Shown here piece after piece: positions 55,256 to 64,000 of a DNA stretch of 64,000 nucleotides. The notes beneath the pieces are model-generated. The model saw only the letters and a list, made by a program, of their open reading frames with translations. It made no database searches and had not been told where the DNA came from. The DNA lies in contig NZ_CP134195.1 of NCBI RefSeq assembly GCF_031585635.1, positions 744,001-808,000 of the forward strand, in the 5' to 3' direction. Both the position numbers and the translations under genes were made by a program. This DNA is from Paraburkholderia sp. FT54. GTDB lineage: Bacteria > Pseudomonadota > Gammaproteobacteria > Burkholderiales > Burkholderiaceae. Each line of letters begins with the position of its first letter. Within the stretch, counting starts at the first letter, position 1.

Positions 55256-56635
55256 ATGAATCCCGAAAGCCCTTTTTCCTCGTCGGCGACGCCCGGCGGT
55301 GAGGTCGTCGTTCCCGTTTCGGCGCTCAATCGCGCGATCGGTACGATGCTCGAACGTTCGTTTCCGCTCGTCTGGGTCGCCGGCGAAGTGTCGAATTTCA
55401 CGCGTGCCGCGAGCGGCCACTGGTATTTCTCCATCAAGGACGCGCAGGCGCAAATGCGTTGCGTAATGTTCCGCGGGCGGGCGCAATACGCCGAATTCAC
55501 GCCGCGCGAAGGCGACCGCATCGAAGTGCGCGCGCTGGTGACGATGTACGAGCCGCGCGGCGAACTGCAACTGAATGTGGAAGCGGTGCGGCGCACCGGG
55601 CAGGGACGTCTCTACGAAGCGTTCCTCAGGCTGAAAGCGCAACTCGAAGCCGAAGGTCTCTTTGCCGCTGAACGAAAACGCGCGTTGCCGTCGCATCCCC
55701 GGACAATTGGCATTGTGACGTCGTTGCAGGCCGCCGCCTTGCGCGACGTCCTGACCACACTGTCGCGGCGCGCACCGCACATTCCGGTGATCGTTTATCC
55801 GGCGCCGGTGCAGGGCGTGGGCGTGAGTGGCAAGCTCGCCGCGATGGTCGACGCCGCCAACGCGCGGCGCGAAGTCGATGTGCTGATCGTGTGCCGCGGC
55901 GGCGGCTCGATCGAAGACTTGTGGGCGTTCAACGAAGAAGTGCTGGCGCGCGCGATTGCGGAAAGCGCGATTCCGGTGGTCAGCGGCGTGGGCCACGAAA
56001 CCGATTTCACGATCGCCGACTTCGCCGCGGACGTGCGCGCGCCGACGCCCACCGGCGCCGCCGAACTCGTCAGTCCGCAGCGCGTGCTGCTGTTGCGCGA
56101 GTTGGATCACCGTCACGCAACGCTCGCGCGCGGCTTCGGTCGCATGATGGAGCGGCGCGCCCAACAGCTCGACTGGCTCGCGCGCCGACTGGTGTCGCCG
56201 GCCGAGCGCCTCGCGCGGCAACGCACGCATCTGCAGCAACTGAGCGTGCGGCTCGCGTCGGCGGGCGCGCGTCCAGTGCGTGACGCGCGAGCGCGGTTTT
56301 CGCTGCTGCAGATGCGCTGGCAGCGTTGGCGTCCGGACCTCGCCGGGCATCAGGCGAAACTCGGCAATCTTTCGCAACGTCTGGACGCCGCTTTGTTACG
56401 GCAGCATGAACGTCAGACTGCGCGCATCGACACGCTCGCCGCGCGCCTCGAAGTGCTGAGTCCGCAGCGTACGCTCGAGCGTGGTTATGCCGCGGTGCTC
56501 GATGCGCAGAGCGGGCGTGCGGTGCGCGCGCCGTCGTCGTTGAAGCCGGGACGGCGTCTCACAGTGCATCTCGCGGAAGGCGCCGCGGACATCGCACTGG
56601 CCGATGTGCAGCCGCGCCTGACCGACGGTTTCTGA
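55256..56635 (+). CDS. xseA: Exodeoxyribonuclease VII large subunit
   Basis: A 459-aa nuclease subunit: N-terminal OB fold ([28 protein letters not shown]), catalytic [15 protein letters not shown] and [17 protein letters not shown], then a long coiled-coil region and a small C-terminal domain with LERGYAAV. Works with XseB (not in the window) on single-stranded DNA. Confidence 0.95.
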   Translation: MNPESPFSSSATPGGEVVVPVSALNRAIGTMLERSFPLVWVAGEVSNFTRAASGHWYFSIKDAQAQMRCVMFRGRAQYAEFTPREGDRIEVRALVTMYEPRGELQLNVEAVRRTGQGRLYEAFLRLKAQLEAEGLFAAERKRALPSHPRTIGIVTSLQAAALRDVLTTLSRRAPHIPVIVYPAPVQGVGVSGKLAAMVDAANARREVDVLIVCRGGGSIEDLWAFNEEVLARAIAESAIPVVSGVGHETDFTIADFAADVRAPTPTGAAELVSPQRVLLLRELDHRHATLARGFGRMMERRAQQLDWLARRLVSPAERLARQRTHLQQLSVRLASAGARPVRDARARFSLLQMRWQRWRPDLAGHQAKLGNLSQRLDAALLRQHERQTARIDTLAARLEVLSPQRTLERGYAAVLDAQSGRAVRAPSSLKPGRRLTVHLAEGAADIALADVQPRLTDGF

Positions 56636-56762
56636 CACTTCGCCGACGGTATGAGTGCCCGTACTTTTGACTGTTGCGAGGACCGGGCACACGCAGCGAG
56701 GAAGCACTATTTACGCTACACGTGCGGCATGTTCGCCGATGCCGGACATAAAGTCCGTTGGT

Positions 56763-56791
56763 TTGCGGGGTTATTCCAACTCGCCTACAAT
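56763..56791 (+). promoter_or_regulatory. Probable sodB promoter
   Basis: TTGCGG (56763-56768), exactly 17 bases, TACAAT (56786-56791), giving a ~55-base leader before the sodB ATG. Confidence 0.5.
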
Positions 56792-56854
56792 CGAGTGCTC
56801 TAAAGCGTTATCCGCAGACTCCCCCACAACAGATACAGACAGAAGGAAAGCACC

Positions 56855-57433
56855 ATGGAACATACGCTCCCGCCGCTGCCGTTCGCGAAAAACGCACTCG
56901 TTCCGCACATGTCGGAAGAGACGCTCGAGTATCACTACGGCAAGCATCACCAGACCTATGTGACCAACCTGAACAATCTGATCAAGGGTACCGAGTTCGA
57001 GAACCTGTCGCTCGAAGAGATCGTCAAGAAGGCATCGGGCGGCGTGTTCAACAACGCAGCTCAAGTGTGGAATCACACGTTCTTCTGGAACAGCCTGTCG
57101 CCGCAAGGTGGCGGTGCGCCGACCGGTGCGCTCGCTGACGCGATCAACGCCAAGTGGGGCTCGTTCGACAAGTTCAAGGAAGAGTTCGCCAAGACCGCGG
57201 TCGGCACGTTCGGTTCGGGCTGGGCATGGCTGGTGAAGAAGGCCGACGGTTCGCTCGACCTCGTGTCCACGAGCAATGCCGCTACGCCGCTGACCACCGA
57301 CGCGAAAGCACTGCTGACGATCGACGTGTGGGAACACGCTTACTACATCGACTACCGCAATGCACGTCCGAAGTTCGTCGAAGCGTACTGGAACATCGTC
57401 AACTGGGCATTCGCGTCGAAGAACTTCGCGTGA
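56855..57433 (+). CDS. sodB: Superoxide dismutase [Fe]
   Basis: A 192-aa Fe-SOD. Ligands H27 and H74, then the D and H of the [11 protein letters not shown] motif; QVWNHTFFW and the FGSGWAWL segment place it in the Fe-type. It follows xseA as is common in Burkholderiaceae, with its own promoter and terminator. Confidence 0.96.
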   Translation: MEHTLPPLPFAKNALVPHMSEETLEYHYGKHHQTYVTNLNNLIKGTEFENLSLEEIVKKASGGVFNNAAQVWNHTFFWNSLSPQGGGAPTGALADAINAKWGSFDKFKEEFAKTAVGTFGSGWAWLVKKADGSLDLVSTSNAATPLTTDAKALLTIDVWEHAYYIDYRNARPKFVEAYWNIVNWAFASKNFA

Positions 57434-57531
57434 GACTGCTGGTCGGTGACAATACAGTTTGGAAACGGCAAAGAAGTCTGGAAAGCGGGCAGGGTGCCAC
57501 GCAATAAACTTTGAAGGCCGTAGCCAATATG

Positions 57532-57559
57532 AAAGCCCTCTATAAGAGGGCTTTTTTTT
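57532..57559 (+). terminator. Intrinsic terminator of sodB
   Basis: AAAGCCCTCT-ATA-AGAGGGCTTT followed by a run of T to 57559. Confidence 0.9.
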
Positions 57560-57754
57560 GCGCCTGGCTTTTCTTTTCAAAGCGACTCTTTTTCGCGGAC
57601 ATAGCTGATTCAAGCCAGACGTCTAGCTCTGGCGCTGAGCAGCAAAGGCTTCCTGTTCCGCGCGGCGCACGCACGCCGAAGCAACCGTGTGCCCGATCAC
57701 GGCTTTACTCCGCCCGGCATATATCCATGAGAACGATGGGTTTCATCTGAAAAT

Positions 57755-57786
57755 ATAGGCTATCAAGATCGTAAGTCGAAGCCTAT
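57755..57786. promoter_or_regulatory. Inverted repeat upstream of azoR
   Basis: ATAGGCT-N18-AGCCTAT in AT-rich DNA, 50 bases before the azoR ATG. Likely an operator for an unlinked regulator; a LysR- or MarR-type protein is possible. Confidence 0.4.
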
Positions 57787-57835
57787 TGTGCGTTTTCCGG
57801 CAAACGCATCGTCTGCCACTTCGGAGATCGTTCTC

Positions 57836-58441
57836 ATGAAACTGCTACACGTAGATTCCAGCATCCTCGGGCAAGGCTCCGTCAGTCGTGATCTGTCAGC
57901 GGACGTAGTCGCGACCTTCCAGGCGCGCCATCCCGACCTCGCGGTCACTCGTCTCGACCTTGCCGTCACACCGATCGGCCATCTGACGGCAGCACACCTC
58001 GCGGCCGCGCAAGGCGCTCCGGTCGACGAGGCATTAAAGTCCGACGTTGCCGCCGGCCAGGTTGCGCTCGACGAGTTTCTGGCCGCCGACATCGTGGTCA
58101 TCGGCGCGCCGATGTACAACCTTGGCGTGCCCTCTCAACTGAAGGCCTGGATCGACCGCCTCTCTGTCGCCGGGAAGACGTTCAGCTACGGGGAGCACGG
58201 CCCGGTTGGACTATGCGGCGGCAAGAAGCTGATCATCGCCTCGTCGCGCGGCGGCGTTTATCGCGAGGGCTCGCCCGCAGCCTTCTTCGATCATCAGGAA
58301 ACCTATCTGAAGGCGGCCTTCGGTTTTCTGGGCATCACGGATATCGCCTTCATTCGCGCGGAAGGTGTGGCGATGGGTCCGGAGGCGCGCAGTGGGGCCA
58401 TTGCCTCGGCGAAGAAAGAGACCGCGGCACTCGCCGCGTGA
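57836..58441 (+). CDS. azoR: FMN-dependent NADH-azoreductase
   Basis: A 201-aa flavodoxin-like quinone/azo reductase: [20 protein letters not shown] (FMN phosphate loop), the [17 protein letters not shown] motif and [14 protein letters not shown]. Detoxifies quinones and azo compounds with NADH. CGGAGA lies 8 bases before the ATG at 57836; the frame upstream is open but unsupported. Followed by an efflux gene. Confidence 0.9.
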   Translation: MKLLHVDSSILGQGSVSRDLSADVVATFQARHPDLAVTRLDLAVTPIGHLTAAHLAAAQGAPVDEALKSDVAAGQVALDEFLAADIVVIGAPMYNLGVPSQLKAWIDRLSVAGKTFSYGEHGPVGLCGGKKLIIASSRGGVYREGSPAAFFDHQETYLKAAFGFLGITDIAFIRAEGVAMGPEARSGAIASAKKETAALAA

Positions 58442-58551
58442 CGAAGGCATTGTCATCAGCAGATTGCCGATCGCGTCTGCGACTTCGTGCCGGGCGGCGG
58501 CACGTCCGGTATCTGCCTGCACCCGTTTGACCAAGGCAAAGGAGCACTTGC

Positions 58552-60054
58552 ATGACTCATTCGATCCACGGCAACAAACGCTGGCTAGCGCTGATCGTTC
58601 TGTGCCTTGGCGTGCTCATGATCGTGCTCGATACGACGATCGTGAACGTTGCGCTGCCGTCCATCGCCGCGGACCTCGGCTTTAGCGAAACTTCGCTGGT
58701 GTGGGTGGTCAACGCGTACATGCTGACCTACGGCGGCTGTCTGCTGCTTGGCGGACGGCTGGGCGATCTATATGGCCACCGCAAGCTGTTCCTCGGTGGC
58801 ATTGCGCTGTTCACGCTGGCGTCGCTCGCCTGCGGCATGGCCAACTCGCAAATCCTGCTGATTTGCGCGCGTGCGGTGCAGGGTTTGGGCGGCGCGGTCG
58901 TCTCCGCTGTTTCGCTGTCGCTGATCATGAATCTGTTCACCGAGACCGGCGAACGGGCCAAAGCAATGGGCGTGTACGGCTTTGTCTGCGCAGGGGGCGG
59001 CAGCATCGGCGTATTGCTCGGCGGTCTGCTGACCAACCTGCTGAGCTGGCACTGGATCTTTCTCGTCAACTTGCCCATTGGCATCGCCGTTTATGCGATG
59101 TGCGTCGCGCTCTTGCCGTCGGCCCGCGGTCATGCTCATGGCGAACGGCTCGACGTGGCCGGCGCCGTGACGGTAACGGCTTCGCTGATGCTCGCCGTGT
59201 ACGCAGTCGTGAACGGCAATGAAGCGGGCTGGACCTCGGCGCAGACGCTGGGCCTGCTGTTCGCCGCGCTGGCGCTGCTGGCCGTGTTTCTCGTTATCGA
59301 AGCGCGCGTGCAGCATCCGTTGATGCCGCTCGGTCTGTTCCACTTGCGCAATGTCGCGACGGCCAATGTGGTCGGCGTGCTTTGGACGGCGGCGATGTTC
59401 GGGTGGTTCTTCATCTCAGCCTTGTATCTGCAGCGCGTGCTCGGCTACCGACCCTTGCAGGTCGGGCTCGCGTTCCTGCCTGCCAGTCTGATCATGGCGT
59501 TCTTTTCGCTGGGCCTGTCGGCGCGCGTGGTGATGCGGTTCGGGCTGCGCCTTCCGCTTGCCGTCGGGCTGCTCGTCGCGGCGTGTGGCCTCGCGCTGTT
59601 TGCACGGGCACCGGTGAACGGCAACTTCCTGTTCGACGTGCTGCCCGGCATGATCCTGCTCGGATTCGGCGCCGGCATCGCATTCAATTCCGTGCTGCTG
59701 GCTGCCATGAGCGACGTCGATCCGAACGATTCAGGCCTCGCGTCCGGTATCGTCAATACGTCGCTCATGATGGGAGGCGCACTCGGCCTCGCGGTGCTCG
59801 CCAGTCTCGCTGCCGCGCGCAGCGACGCAATGCAGGCTTCCGAAAGCGCCGCGGCGGCGCTCAATAGCGGCTATCACGTGGCGTTTCTGTTCGGTGCGAT
59901 CTTCGCGGCGGCGGCGGGTGTGCTGGGAGGGTTGTTGTTGCGTCCTGGGCAGCCAGGTGGCGCCGGCGCGCGACCGGTTGCTGACGGTTACGGCGTAACG
60001 ACGGCGAGCACCGCACCCACAACCGGCAACGCGGCAGCGACAGAACACTACTGA
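58552..60054 (+). CDS. DHA2-family (14-TMS) MFS drug efflux transporter
   Basis: A 500-aa EmrB/QacA-type transporter: LDTTIVNVALPSIAADLGFSE-like motif in helix 1, GGRLGDLYGHRKLF (motif A), and the later FGAGIAFNSVLLAAMSDV. About 14 membrane segments. AAGGAG precedes the ATG. Its place after azoR suggests a reduce-and-export pair for quinone- or dye-like toxins; no EmrA adaptor or regulator is adjacent. Confidence 0.88.
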   Translation: MTHSIHGNKRWLALIVLCLGVLMIVLDTTIVNVALPSIAADLGFSETSLVWVVNAYMLTYGGCLLLGGRLGDLYGHRKLFLGGIALFTLASLACGMANSQILLICARAVQGLGGAVVSAVSLSLIMNLFTETGERAKAMGVYGFVCAGGGSIGVLLGGLLTNLLSWHWIFLVNLPIGIAVYAMCVALLPSARGHAHGERLDVAGAVTVTASLMLAVYAVVNGNEAGWTSAQTLGLLFAALALLAVFLVIEARVQHPLMPLGLFHLRNVATANVVGVLWTAAMFGWFFISALYLQRVLGYRPLQVGLAFLPASLIMAFFSLGLSARVVMRFGLRLPLAVGLLVAACGLALFARAPVNGNFLFDVLPGMILLGFGAGIAFNSVLLAAMSDVDPNDSGLASGIVNTSLMMGGALGLAVLASLAAARSDAMQASESAAAALNSGYHVAFLFGAIFAAAAGVLGGLLLRPGQPGGAGARPVADGYGVTTASTAPTTGNAAATEHY

Positions 60055-60301
60055 CCGAACACGGGCCGTCGGTAGTTGCGTGAAGGGCATCCTGCCGGCG
60101 ATGCAGAGGATTGCTTCTCACACGACGCGGCGCATAAAATCTTTGTCACAGTTGGTAACGGCACCCGTGCTTCCAGTTCGCCTTCAGCCGGGCGACGGCG
60201 CGTCCAGATGCAGACGAAAAAAATACGGTAACTATCTCGTAAACAAAGCGCGCGCAAATTGGCCTAACGTATGTTTCCCCTATGAAGAAACGTGCGCCAC
60301 C

Positions 60302-60859
60302 ATGATCTCAAGTCCTAAATCGATACGCGTCGCGCTGCCTGTGGCAGCGGTCGCACTGGCGCTCCTCGGCGGCTGCGCGGTGGTGCCGCCGAGCGGTCCG
60401 TCCATCGTCGCGTTGCCGCGCAGCGGCGAGCCGCTCAATCAGTTCCAGCAGGACGACTACAACTGCCGCGACTACGCCTATCGCTCGACCAACGCGACCG
60501 GCGCCTCGCAGGCCGCGACCACGAATAGCGTCAATAGCACCGCTCTCGGCACGCTGGGCGGCGCCGCCGTCGGTGCACTCCTTGGCGCAGCCGCGGGCAA
60601 TGCCGGCGCGGGTGCGGCGATTGGTGCAGGAAGCGGCCTGCTGGTCGGCGGCGCGGCCGGCGCGAACGGCGCACAGTATTCGGCGGGTAGCCTCCAGGCG
60701 CAGTACGACGCGGCGTACGCGCAGTGCATGACATCCAAGGGCAACACGATTTCGCAGCCGCAGATGCCGGTTTACGCACCGCAGCCGGTATATGTTGCGC
60801 CGCCGCCCCGTTATTACGGGCCACCGCCGGTAATGTATGCCCCCTATCCGTACTACTAA
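60302..60859 (+). CDS. Glycine-zipper lipoprotein
   Basis: A 185-aa putative lipoprotein: signal with lipobox LLGGC (acylated C25), then a Gly/Ala-rich helical hairpin (about 90-125, AAVGALLGAAAGNAGAGAA pattern) of the glycine-zipper type, and a Pro/Tyr-rich C-terminus (VYVAPPPRYYGPPP). Such proteins sit in the outer membrane or bind the wall; function unknown. The longer open frame from 60080 begins before a plausible promoter region and is rejected. Confidence 0.8.
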   Translation: MISSPKSIRVALPVAAVALALLGGCAVVPPSGPSIVALPRSGEPLNQFQQDDYNCRDYAYRSTNATGASQAATTNSVNSTALGTLGGAAVGALLGAAAGNAGAGAAIGAGSGLLVGGAAGANGAQYSAGSLQAQYDAAYAQCMTSKGNTISQPQMPVYAPQPVYVAPPPRYYGPPPVMYAPYPYY

Positions 60860-61118
60860 TCGAATTCCGTTGAGCGTCCGCATCCACTGAATCGCATCGT
60901 CTTCACGTATTGCCTCGTATGGCGGAGAGAGGCGACACGATGGCGATAAACGCCTTTGCAAACAGCGTACGGTTAAGCAGCAGTAAGGGCGATGAATGTA
61001 TTCAGCGAGCGGGAGACGCGCGTGGCGGACTCCTCTCTTACGGCACGCGACGCGATTTTTCGGCGCGCCGTTCGTTGTGCGGAGCTGACCGTCGCATCGT
61101 TCAAGAGACGAGGCGAAA

Positions 61119-62996
61119 ATGCGAATCTCGCAAGCTGGCGTTGAGACACCCGGACTCGGCGCGTGGACCCGTCGGGCCACGGTGGCGACGCTGATCGCCG
61201 TCGCCGCCTGTTTCGTGTCGTGCGGCGGCGGTTCGGGCGGCACGTCCGGCGTGGCGTCGGGGTCGTCGGGCGGAAGCGGTAGTGGTACGCCGAGCGGCTC
61301 GGATTCGGGTTCGGGTTCGGGCAGCACGGGAACCAGTGGCTCGGGGACCGGTAGTGCCGGTGCGGGCACTGGCAGCACTGGGACCGGCTCGACCACCGGC
61401 GCTGGCTCGACCACTGGCACTGGCGCCGGAACTGGAACCGAAACCGGAACCGGAACGACCGGCACGGGCAACACGCCGGTAGCGGTGACGGCCTACGCCA
61501 CCGACGTCCTCATGCATCACAACGATCTCGGCCGCACCGGTCAGATGCTTGCCGAGACCACGCTCACGCCAGCGAACGTCAATTCGGCAGGCTTCGGCAA
61601 GCTTGCGTTTCTTGCCGCGGACGGCAAGGTCGACGGGCAACCGCTTTTCGTCACCAGTCTGTCAATCGGCGGCACGGCGCACGACGTGGTGTATGTGGTC
61701 ACCGAACACGATAGCGTGTACGCCTACGACGCCACATCTTTCGCGCAACTGTGGAAAGTCTCGTTGATCGGCAGTGGCGAAACGCCCAGCGACGATCACG
61801 GATGCCCGGACATCACTCCTGAGATCGGCATTACGTCGACGCCGGTCATCGACCGCAACCGCGGCACAAACGGCGTGCTGTATGCCGTCGCGATGACGAA
61901 AGACAGTACTGGCGGCTACCATCACCGGCTGCATGCGCTCGATTTGACGACCGGCGCCGAAGTACTCGGCGGTCCGACGGAAATCGCGGCGACTTATCCG
62001 GGCAACGGCGCGGGCAGCGTCAATGGCGTGATCAACTTCAACCCGACGCTGCATACGGAGCGCGCGGCACTCACGCTGGTCGGCGGCAACATCTACATGG
62101 GCTGGACCGCGCACTGCATGGGGGGCTCGTACACCGGCTGGTTGATGGCCTATAGCGCTGACACGCTGAAACAGACGAGCGTGCTCAACATCACGCCGAA
62201 CGGCAGTCAGGGCTCGATCTGGATGGCCGGCTCGGGTATGGCGTCGGACGGCACGTCGCTCTATGTCGTGGACGGCAACGGCACGTTCGGCACCACGCTG
62301 AATGCGCAGGGCTTCCCCGTCGACGGCGACTTCGGTGATTCGATGATGAAGCTCTCCTTGGGCAACCTGCAGGTCACCGACTATTTCGCGATGTCAGATG
62401 TGGTCACGCAAGCGGCCACCGACAACGATTTTGGCTCGGGCGGCGCCATGGTGTTGCCGGATCAGACCACGGCAGGCGGTGTCGTCAAGCATCTGGCGGT
62501 GGCGGCCGGCAAGGACAACCATATCTATGTCGTCGATCGCGACTCGATGGGTAAATTCAGCCCAACGGCCAACAACATCTGGCAGGAGTTGATCGGTACG
62601 CTGGCGGGCGGCATCTGGGGATCGCCGGCTTACTACAACGGCGTGGTCTATTACGGTGGGCTGAACGACAACCTGAAGGCGTTGCCGGTTTCGGGGGCGT
62701 TCCTCGCGACAACGGCTGCGTCGCGGAGCCCGACCACCTTTCCGTATCCGGGGGCGACGCCGGCCGTGTCGGCGAACGGCGCAAGCAACGGTATTGTATG
62801 GGCGGCGGAAAACGGCACGACCGGCGCTTTGCACGCGTACAACGCGGGTAATCTCGCCGTCGAGTTGTACAACAGCAACCAGGCCGGCGCGCGTGATCAA
62901 TGGGGCGCGGGCAATAAATTCATCACGCCGATGATCGCGCGCGGCAAGGTATACGTCGGCGCCACCAATGGCGTGGCGGTGTTCGGGTTGCGGTGA
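61119..62996 (+). CDS. PQQ-like beta-propeller lipoprotein with Gly/Ser/Thr linker
   Basis: A 625-aa exported protein. A hydrophobic signal ends near two cysteines (C31, C35) that could be the lipidation site, followed by a low-complexity linker (~36-117) made of Gly, Ser and Thr. The rest contains repeated propeller-blade motifs (VVYVVTEHDSVYAYDATSF, LYAVAMTKDS, HIYVVDRDSMGKF, VVYYGGLNDNLKALPV), as in PQQ-binding-like WD40 proteins, but no clear PQQ-enzyme active-site signature. It may be a surface-exposed binding or assembly protein. Alone in its transcription unit. Confidence 0.75.
   Translation: MRISQAGVETPGLGAWTRRATVATLIAVAACFVSCGGGSGGTSGVASGSSGGSGSGTPSGSDSGSGSGSTGTSGSGTGSAGAGTGSTGTGSTTGAGSTTGTGAGTGTETGTGTTGTGNTPVAVTAYATDVLMHHNDLGRTGQMLAETTLTPANVNSAGFGKLAFLAADGKVDGQPLFVTSLSIGGTAHDVVYVVTEHDSVYAYDATSFAQLWKVSLIGSGETPSDDHGCPDITPEIGITSTPVIDRNRGTNGVLYAVAMTKDSTGGYHHRLHALDLTTGAEVLGGPTEIAATYPGNGAGSVNGVINFNPTLHTERAALTLVGGNIYMGWTAHCMGGSYTGWLMAYSADTLKQTSVLNITPNGSQGSIWMAGSGMASDGTSLYVVDGNGTFGTTLNAQGFPVDGDFGDSMMKLSLGNLQVTDYFAMSDVVTQAATDNDFGSGGAMVLPDQTTAGGVVKHLAVAAGKDNHIYVVDRDSMGKFSPTANNIWQELIGTLAGGIWGSPAYYNGVVYYGGLNDNLKALPVSGAFLATTAASRSPTTFPYPGATPAVSANGASNGIVWAAENGTTGALHAYNAGNLAVELYNSNQAGARDQWGAGNKFITPMIARGKVYVGATNGVAVFGLR
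61215..61480 (+). repeat. Low-complexity Gly/Ser/Thr coding repeat
   Basis: Imperfect short repeats of GGC/GGT, AGC/TCG and ACC/ACT codons (for example GGCTCGACCACTGGC-like units twice near 61385-61420) encode the linker of the propeller protein. Likely to vary in length between strains. Confidence 0.75.
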
Positions 62997-63057
62997 TTGG
63001 GTGCGTCGGGTGTGCTCGCGTGGTTGGTTGGCAAGCGATGACCCGGGTCGCGATATG

Positions 63058-63096
63058 AAAAAGCCCCTGCTTGTTTTGAGCAGGGGCTTTGTGTTT
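63058..63096 (+). terminator. Terminator after the propeller lipoprotein gene
   Basis: AAAGCCCCTGCT / AGCAGGGGCTTT form a 12-bp stem with a 7-base loop; T-run is interrupted (TTTGTGTTT). On the minus strand the stem is followed by TTTTTC, serving the convergent gene too. Confidence 0.75.
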
Positions 63097-63160
63097 GCAG
63101 CAGACCTCGTATCGCGGCTAACCTCACATCACGCCGCTACATATCCGCCAGGTATGACGC

Positions 63161-64000
63161 TTACTCCACGTCGCTCTTCGCGGCCGTCTTACGCGGACGA
63201 CGACTGCGCGGCGCAGTTTTGCGTGCGGCCTTTTTTGCCGGCGCGGGCGTTTCTTCCACTGTGGCAGAGGCGGCCGGCGGTTCAGCAGGTGCGGCGATCT
63301 CCGGTATGTCGTCGATGCTTCGCGGCGCGGCTTTCTTTGCCCTCTTCGCAGCCGTCTTGCGCGGCGCGCGTTCATTGCGACGCTTGGGTTGCTTGCCGCT
63401 CGCATCCCGCTCGTCTGCCGGGCTCTGCGAGCCAGCTGGTTCTTCGGCCGTCACGGTTTCCGGCTCCGCCCAAGGCGCTTCGGGCGCCTCAAAAATGAAC
63501 CCGGTATTTTCCGGCGCGTGCGCGTGCACGTCTTCCGTTTGAGCCTGAGCGCTGCCGCCGTGCTCAATGCCAGTACGCTCCTCGTGAACGATCTCCTGCT
63601 GGCCGCGGCCTGCTTTACGATTGCCTCGCCCCCGACGGCGCGACTCGTGTTTGCCGCCCGACTCGGCAATCACCGTTTCGGCAACCTGCGCCTCATACAA
63701 TTGTTCAGCCGACTCCACAACTTCGACAGGCTCGCCCGTGTTGTCGCCCGCTATATTCGCGGCCGTGCTTCGATACACATACGCGCCTGACTTTTCATCG
63801 CGACCAAATTCGAGCAGCCCGCGAGCATGAGCTTCTTCGAGCAGATTGCCGAAGGCGCGAAAACCGTAGTACGTCTCGTTGAAATCCGGCTTGCGACGCT
63901 TGATCGCGTTCTTCAACACCGACGCCCAGATCTTGCCGCTATCGCCGCGTTCGGACGCGAGCGCGTCGAACGTTTGCACCGCGATCTCGACCGCCTTGGT
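63161..64000 (-). CDS. OST-HTH/LOTUS-domain protein with basic tail (partial, N-terminus outside window)
   Basis: The frame is open from the window edge (280 codons seen; 5' part missing). The start resembles the OST-HTH (LOTUS) winged-helix domain: IWASVLKNAIKRRKPDFNE, YYGFRAFGNLLEEA, LLEFGRDEKSGAYVYR. In bacteria this domain usually follows a NYN/PIN-like RNase domain (DUF88), which would lie beyond the edge. The last ~200 residues are disordered, with an acidic Pro/Glu part and an end rich in Lys, Arg and Ala (RKTAAKRAKKAAPRS, KKAARKTAPRSRRPRK) like a histone H1 tail. Probably RNA-binding. Confidence 0.75.
   Translation of the reverse strand, partial: TKAVEIAVQTFDALASERGDSGKIWASVLKNAIKRRKPDFNETYYGFRAFGNLLEEAHARGLLEFGRDEKSGAYVYRSTAANIAGDNTGEPVEVVESAEQLYEAQVAETVIAESGGKHESRRRGRGNRKAGRGQQEIVHEERTGIEHGGSAQAQTEDVHAHAPENTGFIFEAPEAPWAEPETVTAEEPAGSQSPADERDASGKQPKRRNERAPRKTAAKRAKKAAPRSIDDIPEIAAPAEPPAASATVEETPAPAKKAARKTAPRSRRPRKTAAKSDVE

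Larger units (their letters stand above)
57434..57835. other. Region between sodB and azoR
   Basis: Holds the sodB terminator (57532-57559) and an AT-rich stretch before azoR with an inverted repeat (57755-57786). No gene with coding character. Confidence 0.6.

Overview
The window is GC-rich, densely coded DNA from a betaproteobacterium of the Burkholderiaceae, most likely a Paraburkholderia/Burkholderia main chromosome. This rests on strong G/C-ending codons, housekeeping neighbourhoods typical of that family (lpxK-ycaR-kdsB-adk, murJ beside rpsT, argG/argF, xseA-sodB, kynBUA with a divergent Lrp-type kynR) and two large polyol ABC-transport loci. No tRNA, rRNA or CRISPR array was seen.

Layout. 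1-353: 5' part of a Zur-like Fur-family gene. 574-11235: hexitol/pentitol catabolic region. A plus-strand operon encodes a SmoS-type sorbitol dehydrogenase, a SmoEFGK-type ABC importer, an embedded HAD phosphatase and a DUF1330 protein. A minus-strand operon encodes D-arabinitol dehydrogenase (DalD), xylulokinase and a SorC-family regulator. The two operon promoters share a conserved 31-bp promoter/operator block. 11621-19691: an AraC-type regulator followed by a ribose-type ABC importer, a zinc polyol dehydrogenase, an FGGY kinase and a DCXR-like SDR, which looks like a complete import, oxidise and phosphorylate cassette of unassigned substrate.

19692-21396: the most unusual segment. Two inverted copies of a ~340-bp repeat fill the outer parts of the gap between two convergent genes. 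They enclose a ~1-kb core with a structured, possibly switchable leader and one unrecognised 150-codon gene. The flanking genes drift to T-ending codons toward the element.

21397-24903: kynurenine pathway (kynA, kynU, kynB; divergent kynR). 25035-38856: flavin reductase, msrA, a DUF72 protein, cfa, pdxH, tcdA, a CnoX-like thioredoxin, pirin, an EamA exporter, amiC-tsaE, queG, ogt and xerD. 38882-54687: an acyl/aryl-CoA ligase, ybaK, plsY, yajQ, murB, argG, argF, a DUF3579 gene with a long structured leader, rpsT, murJ, a SirB1-type gene, an SDR, adk and the kdsB-ycaR-lpxK operon. 55256-64000: xseA, sodB, azoR plus a DHA2-type efflux pump, a glycine-zipper lipoprotein, a PQQ-like propeller lipoprotein and the C-terminal part of an OST-HTH (LOTUS) protein with a basic tail.

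How the parts work together. The two sugar-alcohol loci convert polyols to ketoses and ketose phosphates that enter the pentose phosphate or fructose routes. The remainder is mostly cell-envelope, nucleotide, tRNA-modification and stress housekeeping. Several genes (queG, ybaK, plsY, murJ) have a -10-like hexamer a few bases before the start codon and no obvious ribosome binding site, which suggests leaderless transcripts.
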